Positions 8,939 to 17,860 of a stretch of 64,000 bases of DNA are shown in pieces; position 1 is the stretch's first letter; each line of letters starts with the position of its first letter. Source of the DNA: Lewinellaceae bacterium (GTDB taxonomy: Bacteria > Bacteroidota > Bacteroidia > Chitinophagales > Saprospiraceae); assembly GCA_020636405.1 (NCBI GenBank), contig JACJXW010000006.1, positions 868,001-932,000 on the forward strand. Direction: 5' to 3'. The translations under genes were made by a program, and so were the position numbers. The notes under the pieces were generated by a model. The model was given only the letters and a program-made list of their open reading frames with translations. It did no database searches and was not told the origin of the DNA.

Positions 8939-9637
8939 CTATCGAACAGCTTCTAATGGGAACCTTCCCAGGACAACGGTCTTTTCCCTCCTTTGATACC
9001 AGTCGTTGAAAACCAGTTCCAGGTGATTGACCGAAAAAGTGCCGATTGGAATGGCCCTGAATTGTTGGATAATCTCAATAAGTGCCCTGGGGTTGGCAAC
9101 TGGCTTTTTGAACCGGACAACTGTAGCGTGCGCCGTTTCCAACCGGTATCTGCTATCGATGGAGTTTGTAAGAGCGTTAGTCTTGAATGTTTTCCGAAGG
9201 ACATTTCTTATGTGTTCCAATTCTTCATTTTCAGGGAATCCCTGTAGCAGGATGCAGCCTGGAGAAGCTGAAAGTCCTCGGAAGTGGATCGAAATTGCCC
9301 GTTTCCCATTCAATGCTTCCTCAAGCCGGAGGATATAAGCCTGCGGGTCAATATCAGAAAGGGAAAATCCCTCTCGGCAGGAAATGATGGACAAAATGGT
9401 AATATGAAGGTCCGAGACGGGATAGTAATACTGATCAGGTTCGGCCTGCATGAAGGTTTCCATCAGGGATATTATCCTGTTTTTTATAGCTTCCGGTGGC
9501 CGCGCCAGAAGCGTTATGCCGTATCGGTTGTCTGTTTTTGCATTGAGCCAGGGATCATATTCGAAAGAGCCCTGTTTGAACTTTGCCAGAGCATCTTCCC
9601 ACATACGATCATATTTTTTTTGAAGGTTCAAGGCCAT
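8939..9637 (-). CDS. 2H phosphoesterase (LigT / 2'-5' RNA ligase-like)
   Basis: A 232-residue protein with both signature motifs of the 2H phosphoesterase superfamily: H78-I-T80 in DLHITILSI and H170-A-T172 in TAHATVVRF. Each is placed on a predicted beta strand about 90 residues apart. Members open cyclic phosphates or hydrolyse 2'-5' linked nucleotides and RNA ends. The gene is transcribed away from a putative abortive-infection gene, with a TIR element between them. Whether it acts on RNA ends or on signalling nucleotides cannot be read from sequence. Confidence 0.75.
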   Translation of the reverse strand: MALNLQKKYDRMWEDALAKFKQGSFEYDPWLNAKTDNRYGITLLARPPEAIKNRIISLMETFMQAEPDQYYYPVSDLHITILSIISCREGFSLSDIDPQAYILRLEEALNGKRAISIHFRGLSASPGCILLQGFPENEELEHIRNVLRKTFKTNALTNSIDSRYRLETAHATVVRFKKPVANPRALIEIIQQFRAIPIGTFSVNHLELVFNDWYQRREKTVVLGRFPLEAVR

Positions 9638-9682
9638 AAATGAACGATTTATCCCGCCAAAATAGGAAATTGGGGCGAGCTA

Positions 9683-9842
9683 AGGGGCCGGAGAAGAATA
9701 ACTTCCCCATTTGATACGGCTCTTTTTCCGCCAGGTTGCGTTGCTCGTCGGTCAGGTAGCTCCGGCTATCTTCCCTTCTCGCGCCTTGCCTGGCGAAAAA
9801 ATAGCTCGCCTGAAAGGAGGAACTTATTTTTCTCCGGCCCCT
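9683..9842. repeat. MITE-like element, family 4
   Basis: Terminal inverted repeats of 24 bp with 22 matches: the left end begins AGGGGCCGGAGAAGAATAA and the right end is the complement of AGGGGCCGGAGAAAAATAA. A second inner inverted repeat (CCGCCAGG...CCTGGCGG-like) suggests a long cruciform. It occupies almost the whole space between two divergent genes, so their promoters must lie in it or at its edges. Confidence 0.75.
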
Positions 9843-9854
9843 AAAACTTCAGCC

Positions 9855-10622
9855 ATGGACCTGCGAAATATAAAATCCGAATTAAAGACAAGAGTAGCCA
9901 AAGGGCTCAACTTTGGCATTGAAGCCCTGGAGGATGTCCTGGACCCCGGTTCCGGCCTGTTCAACGACTTCATTTTGCTGAAGAGTAAGTACAACGACCT
10001 GATGTACGTCTCCTCCATCAATACCATGCCTTACGATCAGATCGAACTGGGGCTGGACCGGCTGCGGAAGGTCGTCCTGGACATGATCGACAGGATCGAA
10101 GACGCCAGCCTGAAAAAACAGCAGGTGGAACAAGGCCTGAAAGTACAGGCATTGCCGACCCGCAGGACAAATTTCTTCAAATTGCTGGATATCCATTTCC
10201 AGAACCTGGAGAGCATTTCGTATGCTGAGATCTATGGCGATTCCATCACCGAGCAATGCAATGGGCGGGAAGCGGTCTTCAAAACATACCAGGGTATGCG
10301 CCGTCGGTTGAAGGGTAAAACCGATGACGAGGAAATAATCGCCGCATTCAGGGATTATTTCGAGCACGATGCCGGGCCTTTCGAGGTCTATTTCAAAAAT
10401 ATCAGGCATATCCTTGCCTACGTGCTGGACAGTGATGTGGAGCGGCAGTTCTTCCTGGATACCCTGAAGTCCCTTTTCTCCCGATTCGAGCTGGCGATGA
10501 TCCTGTATTATGCGCTATCCAATATCACCCCCGGATTTAGGGCATTGGTGGCGGGAAGTCAACTGGTGGATAATACCGTGGAGGATATACTTATCAAAGA
10601 AGAGCATTTATCATTATTGTAA
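9855..10622 (+). CDS. Putative abortive-infection protein (EAD-like + putAbiC-like)
   Basis: A 255-residue soluble protein. Residues 1-85 (FNDFILLKSKYNDLMYVSS, then a leucine-rich helical stretch) resemble the short helical effector-associated domains common in Bacteroidota conflict proteins. Residues 100-250 contain TNFFKLLDIHFQNLE, VYFKNIRHILAYVL and FSRFELAMILYYALSN, the layout of the putative phage abortive infection family (putAbiC). The ATG at 9855 is used: upstream in-frame ATG 9711 would place 48 residues inside the repeat element. I infer a stand-alone phage-defence protein; the domain assignments need a profile search. Confidence 0.6.
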   Translation: MDLRNIKSELKTRVAKGLNFGIEALEDVLDPGSGLFNDFILLKSKYNDLMYVSSINTMPYDQIELGLDRLRKVVLDMIDRIEDASLKKQQVEQGLKVQALPTRRTNFFKLLDIHFQNLESISYAEIYGDSITEQCNGREAVFKTYQGMRRRLKGKTDDEEIIAAFRDYFEHDAGPFEVYFKNIRHILAYVLDSDVERQFFLDTLKSLFSRFELAMILYYALSNITPGFRALVAGSQLVDNTVEDILIKEEHLSLL

Positions 10623-10656
10623 AGGCGGTCTTATTGATGGGCGGCCTTAAAGAGGG

Positions 10657-10804
10657 GTAACTATTCAGCTATTCGCCGTTCGCTAAACGCTGCCTCAAAA
10701 CCCGGATTTAGGGCAAAGAACTGGTTTCTTGAGCTTGGATTCCTGCAATTAGGGGCATAGTGCTGCGAATAGCGAACCGCTAAAAGCGAAATGCTGATAG
10801 TTAC
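10657..10804. repeat. MITE-like element, family 1, copy 3, with 8-bp target duplication
   Basis: Ends GTAACTATTCAGC and GCTGATAGTTAC match the other family 1 copies, but the interior differs (short TTCGC-rich inverted repeats). The element is flanked on both sides by AAAGAGGG (10649-10656 and 10805-10812), a perfect 8-bp direct repeat expected of a target-site duplication. This is the best evidence that the family moves by transposition. Confidence 0.8.
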
Positions 10805-10903
10805 AAAGAGGGATTGTAATCAGTCAAAAGTGGTATCCAATCAACTGGGGTTTCCTTTTAAAAGCAGAAGGCCCATTTTGCCCCGGAACCAGAAAATGAA
10901 AAA

Positions 10904-11404
10904 ATGGAAACACTGCATGAACTGATCCGGGAACTGGAGGCTCACACCCGTAATAATTCAGACAAAGACGTTCTCTATCTGCTTTCCCGATTTAATAATT
11001 GCCAGGGGCAGGATTGGCGGGACTATATGTCCGCCCCGGGCAATACCCCTATCTTTCAGAACGAATATTTTCGCCTGGTTTTGATCCACTGGGAAGGTTA
11101 CGCACGGAGCAAAAAGCACGGGCACCCGGAAGGAGGCTGCCTGCTAAAGGTCTTATCCGGAGCCCTTATTGAAACCAGGTATGACCCTTTCGACCCGCAG
11201 CGAGAGGCCGGAAGGCATCATTTTTTACCTGGGGATGTATCTTACATTCATGATGCCCTGGCTTATCATGTCGTAGAAAACCCTCTTCCGGAACCTGCCG
11301 TTTCCCTTCACATGTATGCGCCCGGGATCCCTATTTCCAGGGTGATACAACCTGACGGAAATATAAGGGAAACACAGGGCTTGGGCCTCATCCCCGCCAA
11401 TTAA
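10904..11404 (+). CDS. Cysteine dioxygenase-like cupin
   Basis: A 166-residue cupin. The iron-binding histidines fit KKHGHPEGGCLLKVLSGAL and a later HxxxN, in the order seen in cysteine dioxygenase type I (HxH...E/C...H). The cysteine after the double glycine stands where the Cys-Tyr crosslink partner is in bacterial and mammalian enzymes. The expected reaction is cysteine to cysteine sulfinate with O2. It is monocistronic, downstream of a family 1 element. Other thiol dioxygenases remain possible. Confidence 0.7.
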   Translation: METLHELIRELEAHTRNNSDKDVLYLLSRFNNCQGQDWRDYMSAPGNTPIFQNEYFRLVLIHWEGYARSKKHGHPEGGCLLKVLSGALIETRYDPFDPQREAGRHHFLPGDVSYIHDALAYHVVENPLPEPAVSLHMYAPGIPISRVIQPDGNIRETQGLGLIPAN

Positions 11405-11434
11405 GTACTCACATGGACACAAATAGTGCAACAC

Positions 11435-11537
11435 GTGGAAATGTGTAGAAATGCAGTGGGAACGTCCCGCCATGTGGCATAGTCGCACTGCAAATTCCAC
11501 GGGGCCTGCCGGGCCTGGGACCGCATTGCATTTCCAC
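11435..11537. repeat. Imperfect inverted repeat between convergent genes
   Basis: GTGGAAATG at the left and CATTTCCAC at the right are exact inverted copies, with further weaker pairing inside (GTGGGAACGTCCC / GGGACCGCATT). It fills the gap between the dioxygenase and the large convergent lipoprotein gene and may be another small TIR element or a shared terminator structure. Confidence 0.4.
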
Positions 11538-11563
11538 ATATCCGTACATTTCAGTCCACTTAT

Positions 11564-14500
11564 TTAGGTGTCTTTGGGGCTACCAGTAAGAAATTCTATG
11601 GTATTGATGTCCACCGATTGCTGGCTTCCCTCAGGGTTTTTAAAGTAGAGAAGCAGGTTGTGAAACCCTTCTGTTCTTTTTAAGGGGATCAGTATAGAGC
11701 TCTGTTGGCCATTAAGGGCGCGGTTCTTCAATTGCCCTTTTCCGATAAGCGGGCCGGAAGGGCCATCTACCCTGATCTCGATCGACCCCGCAGCAGGTTG
11801 TGAGAGAGGGATCAACAGGTTGGCCCTAAGAAAGGTGATGCCGGAAAGGTCAATATCCCGGAACCCGATGTAATGGCCGGTGTCCAGGCGAATGATCTCC
11901 CTGCCTTCCTCAAAGCCGGGGAAGGCTGCGGTGTCTACGGGCAATCGGCGGCAGTGCGACCGGATGTCATAGTCGGTAGCGTAGAACTGCGGATACCGCA
12001 GTATCAATTGCTGGTGAGCAGTAAGCCCAGGAATGCCATTGCCGCCCCGGTCCTTATAAGTGGCATTGATGATATACATCCCGGAGGTATTGCCCTTTTG
12101 GTGTTTCCGGAAGGCAAAAACGCCGGCTGTTGGAAGCTCTCCTTTTTTTTCCGGCTCATCCAGAGAAAGTATATATTCCACTATTTTCCTGGTTTGGGGC
12201 AGGCTCAGGTGAGGATGCGCAGACATGGCTACCTCACCCCATGCTCCTGAACCGCCGCTGATGATCTTTCGGGCCAGTTTTTCTACCAGGGCAGGGCTTT
12301 CCTTTTTGTATCGTTCCGCGACCTGCAGATAAGAGGGGCCTACCGAGGTTTTGTCGATCTGATGGCAGGACAAGCAGTTGGATTCTTCGATGAGGCGTTG
12401 GCCCGGGGAGGCCAGGGCCTGCTGCTGATGCCCCTGAGCGATCTGGGTAATATCGTAACCTGTCTCCAGGTAATCCATAGACAGAACGATTTCCTCTGGA
12501 AGGATGCCTCTGCCTAGCTGGCCATCTTCTTTGTCTTCTACGGCCACCTGATAGGGCAATTCTTCGTTATCCCAGTAAAAGGAACGGTTGCCTTTGACTT
12601 TGATCTCCAGTTGCGGTTTCGAGTTGCCAACCCAGACTTCCTCGGTTGCTGTGCTCGCTTGCCCCCGGGAGTCTTTCACGATGAGCCTCACCCTGTGCCT
12701 GCCATTTTCCGTAAAGGTGTAGTCCGTCGTTTTCGCGTTCGAGATCGGTTTCCCGTTGACGTGCCATTCAAAAGAGAGTAGGTCCTGGTCGTAATCGGTT
12801 GAGGCCTCAGCAGACAGACGGACCGAGAGCGGCGCAGCGCCGTATTTTTCCGAGCAGGCGGCGCGGGCGACAGGTTTTCGGTTGCCACTGTTGTATCTCA
12901 GATGTACCAGCCGGGCATCGTTATTCTGAGTATACCAGGAATTGCCGTATTCCAGCAGGAAGAGCTCCCCCCGGGAGTTGAACTCCAGGTCGACGGGATT
13001 GGAGAAAGTGTGGGAGGGCATGAACCGTTCCATGCGTTGGTGTCGGCCGTTCTCGTCCATGGAAACACACATGATCCAGCCTCTCATCCATTCGTAAGTG
13101 AAGAGTTTTCCTTCAAAATAGGGCGGATAGCGCCCGTCGTTCTCGTAATACTGATCCGAATAGAATACCGGGCCGGCCATGGCGGTTCGGCCTCCTTTGC
13201 CGGTTGCCGGGAATTCCTCACTCCGGCCGTAGGGATACCAGATGAATGCCGGCTGTGCAGGCGGCAGGGCCTCTGCTCCGGTGTTGAAAGGCGACCGGTT
13301 CACCGGCTGGCCCGCCTGGAAAGGTTCGCCGGAAGTAGCAGTAGAAAAATCGTATTGGTGATAGGGCTTGTTGTTGCCGACGAATAGGGGCCAGCCGAAA
13401 AAGCCGGGCCCCGGCGCCCGGTTGACCTCGTCGTGGCCGGCGGGCCCCCGCCGGCCTCTGGGTTTGCCGGCATCGGGGCCAACATCACCCCAGTACAAAG
13501 TGCCGTTTCGCTGGTCAATGGAGATTCGGAAGGGGTTGCGGCAACCCATCGCGTAGATTTCCGGGCGCCCCCCGGAGCCGCCCTTTGGAAACAGGTTGCC
13601 ATCTGGTATTTCCGTCGAACCATCTTCCTTCACCCGGATCCGCAGCACCTTGCCCCGGAGGTCGTTCGTATTGGCGGAAGACCTCCGGGCATCGAAAGGT
13701 TTTCGCCCCGGGCGCCCGTCAATAGGTGCATAACCGTCCGACTGGAAAGGGTTGGTATTGTCCCCGGTAGCGATGTACAGCATCCTTCCGGGTCCGAATT
13801 GCAGGGAGCCGGCGGCGTGGCAGCATTCTTCCCTCTGGGTAGGGATGGTGAGGAGCACCTCTTCCTCGGAAAGGGCCGGCATGGCCCCATCTGTATAGGT
13901 GAAACGGGAGACCCGCTGCAGAGCCTCCTCCGGGTCGGAGTAGAACAGGTAGAGCCAGTGGTTGCTATAGAAATCAGGGTCTACTGCCAGGCCCAGCAGG
14001 CCGTCTTCAAAGGTGGTGTTGACCCGTATCTGCTGTACCGTTTGCAGCCTTTTTAGGGCAAGGTCGTAAACCTTTACCGCCCCATGGCGCTCGATAAAAA
14101 TGATCTGGCCTCCGGGCAGGAAGTCGAGTTCCATTGGCTCGAACAGGTTATCTGTGAGGACGATCTTCTCAAAACGGTTCTCGGCCGGGGCGACGGTTGG
14201 GCGGGAATAGTCTACGGGCCTTCCCTCGCCGGCGGCGTATTGAATGCCGCCCCAGACGTGTTCCAGAAACAAGGGTTCCGAGTAGGTTTCCGCCGTATGC
14301 CCCAGGGCTGTATACCACGCTCGTCCGCCGTCGAACTCGTGATACCAGGCGATAGGATGATCTTTGCCCATGGTGCCTCCCTTGTAGGTGGCCTCGTTCA
14401 GGTTCAGCAATTTGTGGGTGGTGGGGATGAGCTTTTCGAAATTGTACCACTCATCCGTGCGGATCCAATTTTCCGGCAGGTGTCGGGTGGAAATGTGCTC

Positions 14501-14956
14501 CGCATCCACCCGCTCGATCACCGCTTCGGATACCCCGGGGGGATGGCTGGCGAAATAGCCCCCCACCAGTTCGTTGTACCAGGGCCAGTCGTACTCCGTG
14601 TTCGTTGCCGAGTGAATGCCCACGAAGCCTCCTCCCGCCTGCACCCAGCGCTGGAATTCCAGCTGTTGGGACTCGTCGAATACATCCTCAGTAGTACTAA
14701 GGAAAAGGATGACGTTGTATTGCTGTAGGTTTTCCTGCGTAAAATAGGCCGCATCTTCCGTGGCTTCTACTGTCAATCCATGTTGTTCGCCCAGCTTTCG
14801 TATGGCTTCGATCCCCGGCTCAATGGAAGCATGGCGGTAGCCCTCGGTTTTCGAAAAAACCAGCATCCTGATGATCGGCTCCGGTTGGGTGCATTGAGTG
14901 AATAGGGCCGAGCAACAAAAAAGTACGGCATAGGCAAGTAGGAAGTGCCTGTTCAT
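11564..14956 (-). CDS. ThuA / PQQ sugar dehydrogenase / PKD / cytochrome c lipoprotein
   Basis: A 1130-residue lipoprotein (lipobox ...FTQC22). In order: a ThuA-like domain (about 28-250, GGGFVGIHSATNTEYDW); a six-bladed soluble glucose-dehydrogenase-type propeller (about 265-640, MGCRNPFRISID, GHDEVNRAPGPGFFGWP); a PKD domain (about 650-735, FEWHVNGKPI); a mono-haem cytochrome c (CLSCH near 845); and a C-terminal CBM6-like sandwich. It probably oxidises sugars outside the inner membrane and passes electrons to its own haem. It lies 12 bases downstream of a DUF1080 gene, a pairing known for extracellular 3-keto-sugar chemistry. Substrate is unknown. Confidence 0.85.
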   Translation of the reverse strand: MNRHFLLAYAVLFCCSALFTQCTQPEPIIRMLVFSKTEGYRHASIEPGIEAIRKLGEQHGLTVEATEDAAYFTQENLQQYNVILFLSTTEDVFDESQQLEFQRWVQAGGGFVGIHSATNTEYDWPWYNELVGGYFASHPPGVSEAVIERVDAEHISTRHLPENWIRTDEWYNFEKLIPTTHKLLNLNEATYKGGTMGKDHPIAWYHEFDGGRAWYTALGHTAETYSEPLFLEHVWGGIQYAAGEGRPVDYSRPTVAPAENRFEKIVLTDNLFEPMELDFLPGGQIIFIERHGAVKVYDLALKRLQTVQQIRVNTTFEDGLLGLAVDPDFYSNHWLYLFYSDPEEALQRVSRFTYTDGAMPALSEEEVLLTIPTQREECCHAAGSLQFGPGRMLYIATGDNTNPFQSDGYAPIDGRPGRKPFDARRSSANTNDLRGKVLRIRVKEDGSTEIPDGNLFPKGGSGGRPEIYAMGCRNPFRISIDQRNGTLYWGDVGPDAGKPRGRRGPAGHDEVNRAPGPGFFGWPLFVGNNKPYHQYDFSTATSGEPFQAGQPVNRSPFNTGAEALPPAQPAFIWYPYGRSEEFPATGKGGRTAMAGPVFYSDQYYENDGRYPPYFEGKLFTYEWMRGWIMCVSMDENGRHQRMERFMPSHTFSNPVDLEFNSRGELFLLEYGNSWYTQNNDARLVHLRYNSGNRKPVARAACSEKYGAAPLSVRLSAEASTDYDQDLLSFEWHVNGKPISNAKTTDYTFTENGRHRVRLIVKDSRGQASTATEEVWVGNSKPQLEIKVKGNRSFYWDNEELPYQVAVEDKEDGQLGRGILPEEIVLSMDYLETGYDITQIAQGHQQQALASPGQRLIEESNCLSCHQIDKTSVGPSYLQVAERYKKESPALVEKLARKIISGGSGAWGEVAMSAHPHLSLPQTRKIVEYILSLDEPEKKGELPTAGVFAFRKHQKGNTSGMYIINATYKDRGGNGIPGLTAHQQLILRYPQFYATDYDIRSHCRRLPVDTAAFPGFEEGREIIRLDTGHYIGFRDIDLSGITFLRANLLIPLSQPAAGSIEIRVDGPSGPLIGKGQLKNRALNGQQSSILIPLKRTEGFHNLLLYFKNPEGSQQSVDINTIEFLTGSPKDT

Positions 14957-14968
14957 CAGCCAATGGCA

Positions 14969-15775
14969 TTAAAGCTCCCGGACCCAGATGTTGCGGAACC
15001 GGACGCGGTTATCGTGGTCCTGCAGGATCAGGGGCAGTTTTTCGGGATGGGGCACATAGTAGGGCTCTCCCCGGTAGATGCAGGGGCCTTTCAATTCGAA
15101 ATGGTTCTGGATCAGGACGCCGTTGTGGAAGGCGGTGACGGTTGCCGGTTGGATCAGTGAACCGTCATCGGCAAATCTCGGCGCCATAAAGATGATATCG
15201 TAGTATTGCCATTCTCCGGGAGGGCGGCAGGCATTGGCCAGGGGTATGGATTGCTTGTACATGGCGCCGGCCTGCCCGTTGGAGTAGGTGGGGTTCTCAT
15301 AGTTGTTCAACACCTGGATCTCGTACTGCCCCATCAGGAAGATACCACTATTGCTGTACCCCTGGCCGGTTTTACCCGTGTCTACCGGGGCTAGCCATTC
15401 GATGTGCAGTTGGATGTCCCCGAAAGCTTTCCGGGTTTCAATATGGCCTTTACCGGGTGCGACGATCAGGGCGCCGTCTTTGATCTCCCAGTCGGCGTCT
15501 TTTTCTTCATAATCCTTGAGCGCGGCCCGCTTTTTGGCCACTTCCTCTACTTCCGCCATGCTGCCGCCGTAGCCGACCAGCGGTTTGCGCCACTGGGAAA
15601 GGTCTTTGCCATCGAACAGGATGATGGCGTCGGAAGGGGGGCTGCCCGGAAAGATGCCCGGCGTTACTTTGGGAGGAACCGGCTCCCAGGCTTCCGTTAG
15701 GGTAGGGTCGATCTCTTGTCCGAAGAGAAGGGCTGATATGCCGAGGCATACCATAATGAAGAATCCTTTTTTCAT
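14969..15775 (-). CDS. DUF1080 (3-keto-disaccharide hydrolase-like) secreted protein
   Basis: A 268-residue secreted protein with a signal peptide (ALLFGQ, cleavage near 20) and one concanavalin-like DUF1080 sandwich: DAIILFDGKDLSQW, YSNSGIFLMGQYEIQVLNN and LQDHDNRVRFRNIWVREL. Characterised DUF1080 members hydrolyse 3-keto-glycosides. It is the first gene of a two-gene minus-strand unit with the ThuA/PQQ protein, which could supply the C3-oxidised substrate. It is longer at the N-terminus than the two DUF1080 proteins near 39-40 kb, with an insert around residues 70-90. Confidence 0.8.
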   Translation of the reverse strand: MKKGFFIMVCLGISALLFGQEIDPTLTEAWEPVPPKVTPGIFPGSPPSDAIILFDGKDLSQWRKPLVGYGGSMAEVEEVAKKRAALKDYEEKDADWEIKDGALIVAPGKGHIETRKAFGDIQLHIEWLAPVDTGKTGQGYSNSGIFLMGQYEIQVLNNYENPTYSNGQAGAMYKQSIPLANACRPPGEWQYYDIIFMAPRFADDGSLIQPATVTAFHNGVLIQNHFELKGPCIYRGEPYYVPHPEKLPLILQDHDNRVRFRNIWVREL

Positions 15776-15903
15776 GTTTAATCGAGTTTTGGGCTAATAT
15801 CAGGAAATATGATCAAAAGGACGACAATTTTTCTTTCAGGATTGATATTCCCGGCCGGGCTTTTCCTCTTCCTTTTCAGGAAGATATTATGTACCTTACT
15901 CTT

Positions 15904-16065
15904 AGAAGCTGTTTGAATTTGATCCTCAGGTTTTCTTATGGCTGTTTTCCGCCACTCTACGTTGCCAAAATCCTCATTTAGCGCTGCTAAACTCCGGTTT
16001 CGGCGCCTTGATTGGCGAAAAAACAACTCATAATAAATTCCCGAAACCAAATTCAAACAGCTTCT
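15904..16065. repeat. MITE-like element, family 2, copy 1
   Basis: Perfect 18-bp terminal inverted repeat AGAAGCTGTTTGAATTTG and its complement. The interior includes AATCCTCATTTAGC, GCTAAACTCCGG and a GCCACTC/GATTGGC pair. The same organisation and core recur at 18942-19105. It ends 24 bases before the amidohydrolase start. Confidence 0.85.
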
Positions 16066-16089
16066 TATTCCCGCGTAAAACCCCGGCAT

Positions 16090-17838
16090 ATGGAAACAGA
16101 ACCGAACCATCCCATCATCAATTGCCACACGCATATTTTTACGGGTGATCATGTTCCTCCTCATCTGGCCCGCACTTTTGTGTGGTGGCCGTTTTACTAC
16201 ATTCTTTCCCTGCCGCTGATCCTCTGGGCTGTCAAGTCGTGGAATAATTGGAAGGATGCCATCCAGTTCTCCGCCGTTTACCGGGCGGGAACAAGGGCCT
16301 GGTACAAGTTCAGCATCTGGATCAGCCGAACCTGGCTGCTCAATGTTTTGCAATGGGCAGTGGCGGCCGTGGCCATCATTCATGTGTTTTACATCCTGTA
16401 TGATTGGATCTGCTTGCTGATCAGCCCTGACGATTCGGTGGTCAACGACGGTATACTGGCCCTGCGGCACAGATTGGAAGGCTGGGGCCTCCTCTTCGAT
16501 ATCAACAGCCTGTTCCTGAGGATTGCCCTGGTGGCTGCGGTGATGTTGTTCTTCAAGTCCGGCCGCAATTTCATCCTCTTTATTCTGAAAAGGCTGTGGG
16601 GCTTTTTTCAGTTGCTCCCCGGAAAAATGACCACGGATCTGATCGAGCGCTACATCTTGTTGTGCCGGTTCACCCTCTACAAGCACCAGCGTGGGGTAAT
16701 GGCCAAACTCAAAGGCCAGTATCCGCCCGGAACGGGCTTTGTTGTGCTCCCCATGGACATGAAATACATGGAGGCGGGTAACCTGAAGCCCAAAGGTGAC
16801 TTCTACAAACAGATGAAAGAACTGGCCGAACTCAAGCAGGATAAGGACTACAAGGACATTCTCTATCCATTCGTTTTCATCGACCCGCGCCGCATTCGGG
16901 AGCAGAGCGCGTTCTTCCGCTACCGCTTTCAGGATGGCCGGGTGAGCCTCGAAGATTGTTTCATCCGGGAGTACATGGAGAGCCACCGTTTCAGTGGCTT
17001 TAAGATCTATCCGGCCCTGGGGTACTATCCTTTCGAGGAGGAACTGTTGCCGTTGTGGAAATATGCGGCGGACAGGGGGCTTCCTATCACCACACATTGC
17101 ATTCGCGGCACCATCTATTACCGGGGCAGAAAGAAACGGGAATGGGACGAACACCCGGTTTTTGAAGAGCCCACGCCGGGTGGGGGGCTGGCGCCGTTGT
17201 TGTTGCCGCAGCGGAGGAACGAAGAATTCCAGCTCAATTTCACGCATCCCATGAACTACCTCTGCCTGCTGGAGGAACCCCTGTTGCGCAAACTGGTGGG
17301 CAAAGCCCGGGACAATCGCATCCGGGAGCTGTTCGGGTATAACGGGCCGGACGCCCCGCTCGATCACAACCTGAGCCAGCTGAAGATCTGTTTCGGGCAT
17401 TTCGGAGGAGAAGACCAATGGAACAGGTACCTGGAATTTGACCGTTACAATTACAGCCTGCAATTGATCCGAAATCCGGACAGAGGGATCGATTTTCTCT
17501 ACAACCGGCAGGGCGTATATTCCCCGAGTAAACTGGAACAGGTTTGGAAATACGCCGACTGGTATTCCATCATCTGCAGTATGATGCTGCAGTACCCCAA
17601 TGTATACGCCGACATCAGCTACATCCTCTACGATGAGGCCGTATTCCCGCTATTGAAACAAACCCTGCAACCTGAAAAGGATAAACTGCGCAGGCGGGTC
17701 CTTTTCGGCACCGATTTCTACGTGGTGCGCAACCACAAGTCAGACAAGCAGATCGTTACCGATACCCTGGCGGAACTGGACGACGAGGAATTCGGCCTGA
17801 TCGCCAGGCAGAACCCGAGGGAGTTCCTGGGGCTATAG
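16090..17838 (+). CDS. Membrane-inserted amidohydrolase-2 family metal hydrolase
   Basis: A 582-residue TIM-barrel hydrolase. The first metal motif H13-T-H15 (NCHTHIFTG) is at the very N-terminus. Three or four hydrophobic segments follow (about 31-49, 82-106, 140-155, 160-178), and the remaining barrel motifs come only after residue 200: PITTHCIRG, CFGHFGGED and the terminal FGTDFYVV aspartate. Ordinary family members are soluble and about 300 residues long, so a membrane module is inserted between strand 1 and the rest of the barrel. The ATG at 16090 is chosen because the upstream in-frame ATG is inside the repeat. Substrate is unknown. Confidence 0.7.
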   Translation: METEPNHPIINCHTHIFTGDHVPPHLARTFVWWPFYYILSLPLILWAVKSWNNWKDAIQFSAVYRAGTRAWYKFSIWISRTWLLNVLQWAVAAVAIIHVFYILYDWICLLISPDDSVVNDGILALRHRLEGWGLLFDINSLFLRIALVAAVMLFFKSGRNFILFILKRLWGFFQLLPGKMTTDLIERYILLCRFTLYKHQRGVMAKLKGQYPPGTGFVVLPMDMKYMEAGNLKPKGDFYKQMKELAELKQDKDYKDILYPFVFIDPRRIREQSAFFRYRFQDGRVSLEDCFIREYMESHRFSGFKIYPALGYYPFEEELLPLWKYAADRGLPITTHCIRGTIYYRGRKKREWDEHPVFEEPTPGGGLAPLLLPQRRNEEFQLNFTHPMNYLCLLEEPLLRKLVGKARDNRIRELFGYNGPDAPLDHNLSQLKICFGHFGGEDQWNRYLEFDRYNYSLQLIRNPDRGIDFLYNRQGVYSPSKLEQVWKYADWYSIICSMMLQYPNVYADISYILYDEAVFPLLKQTLQPEKDKLRRRVLFGTDFYVVRNHKSDKQIVTDTLAELDDEEFGLIARQNPREFLGL

Positions 17839-17860
17839 CCCATTTCTTTTTTGCTGAATA

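Noticed and set aside
15778..17463. Long open frame antisense to the amidohydrolase
   Set aside because: No domain or signal; the plus-strand gene has clear hydrolase motifs.
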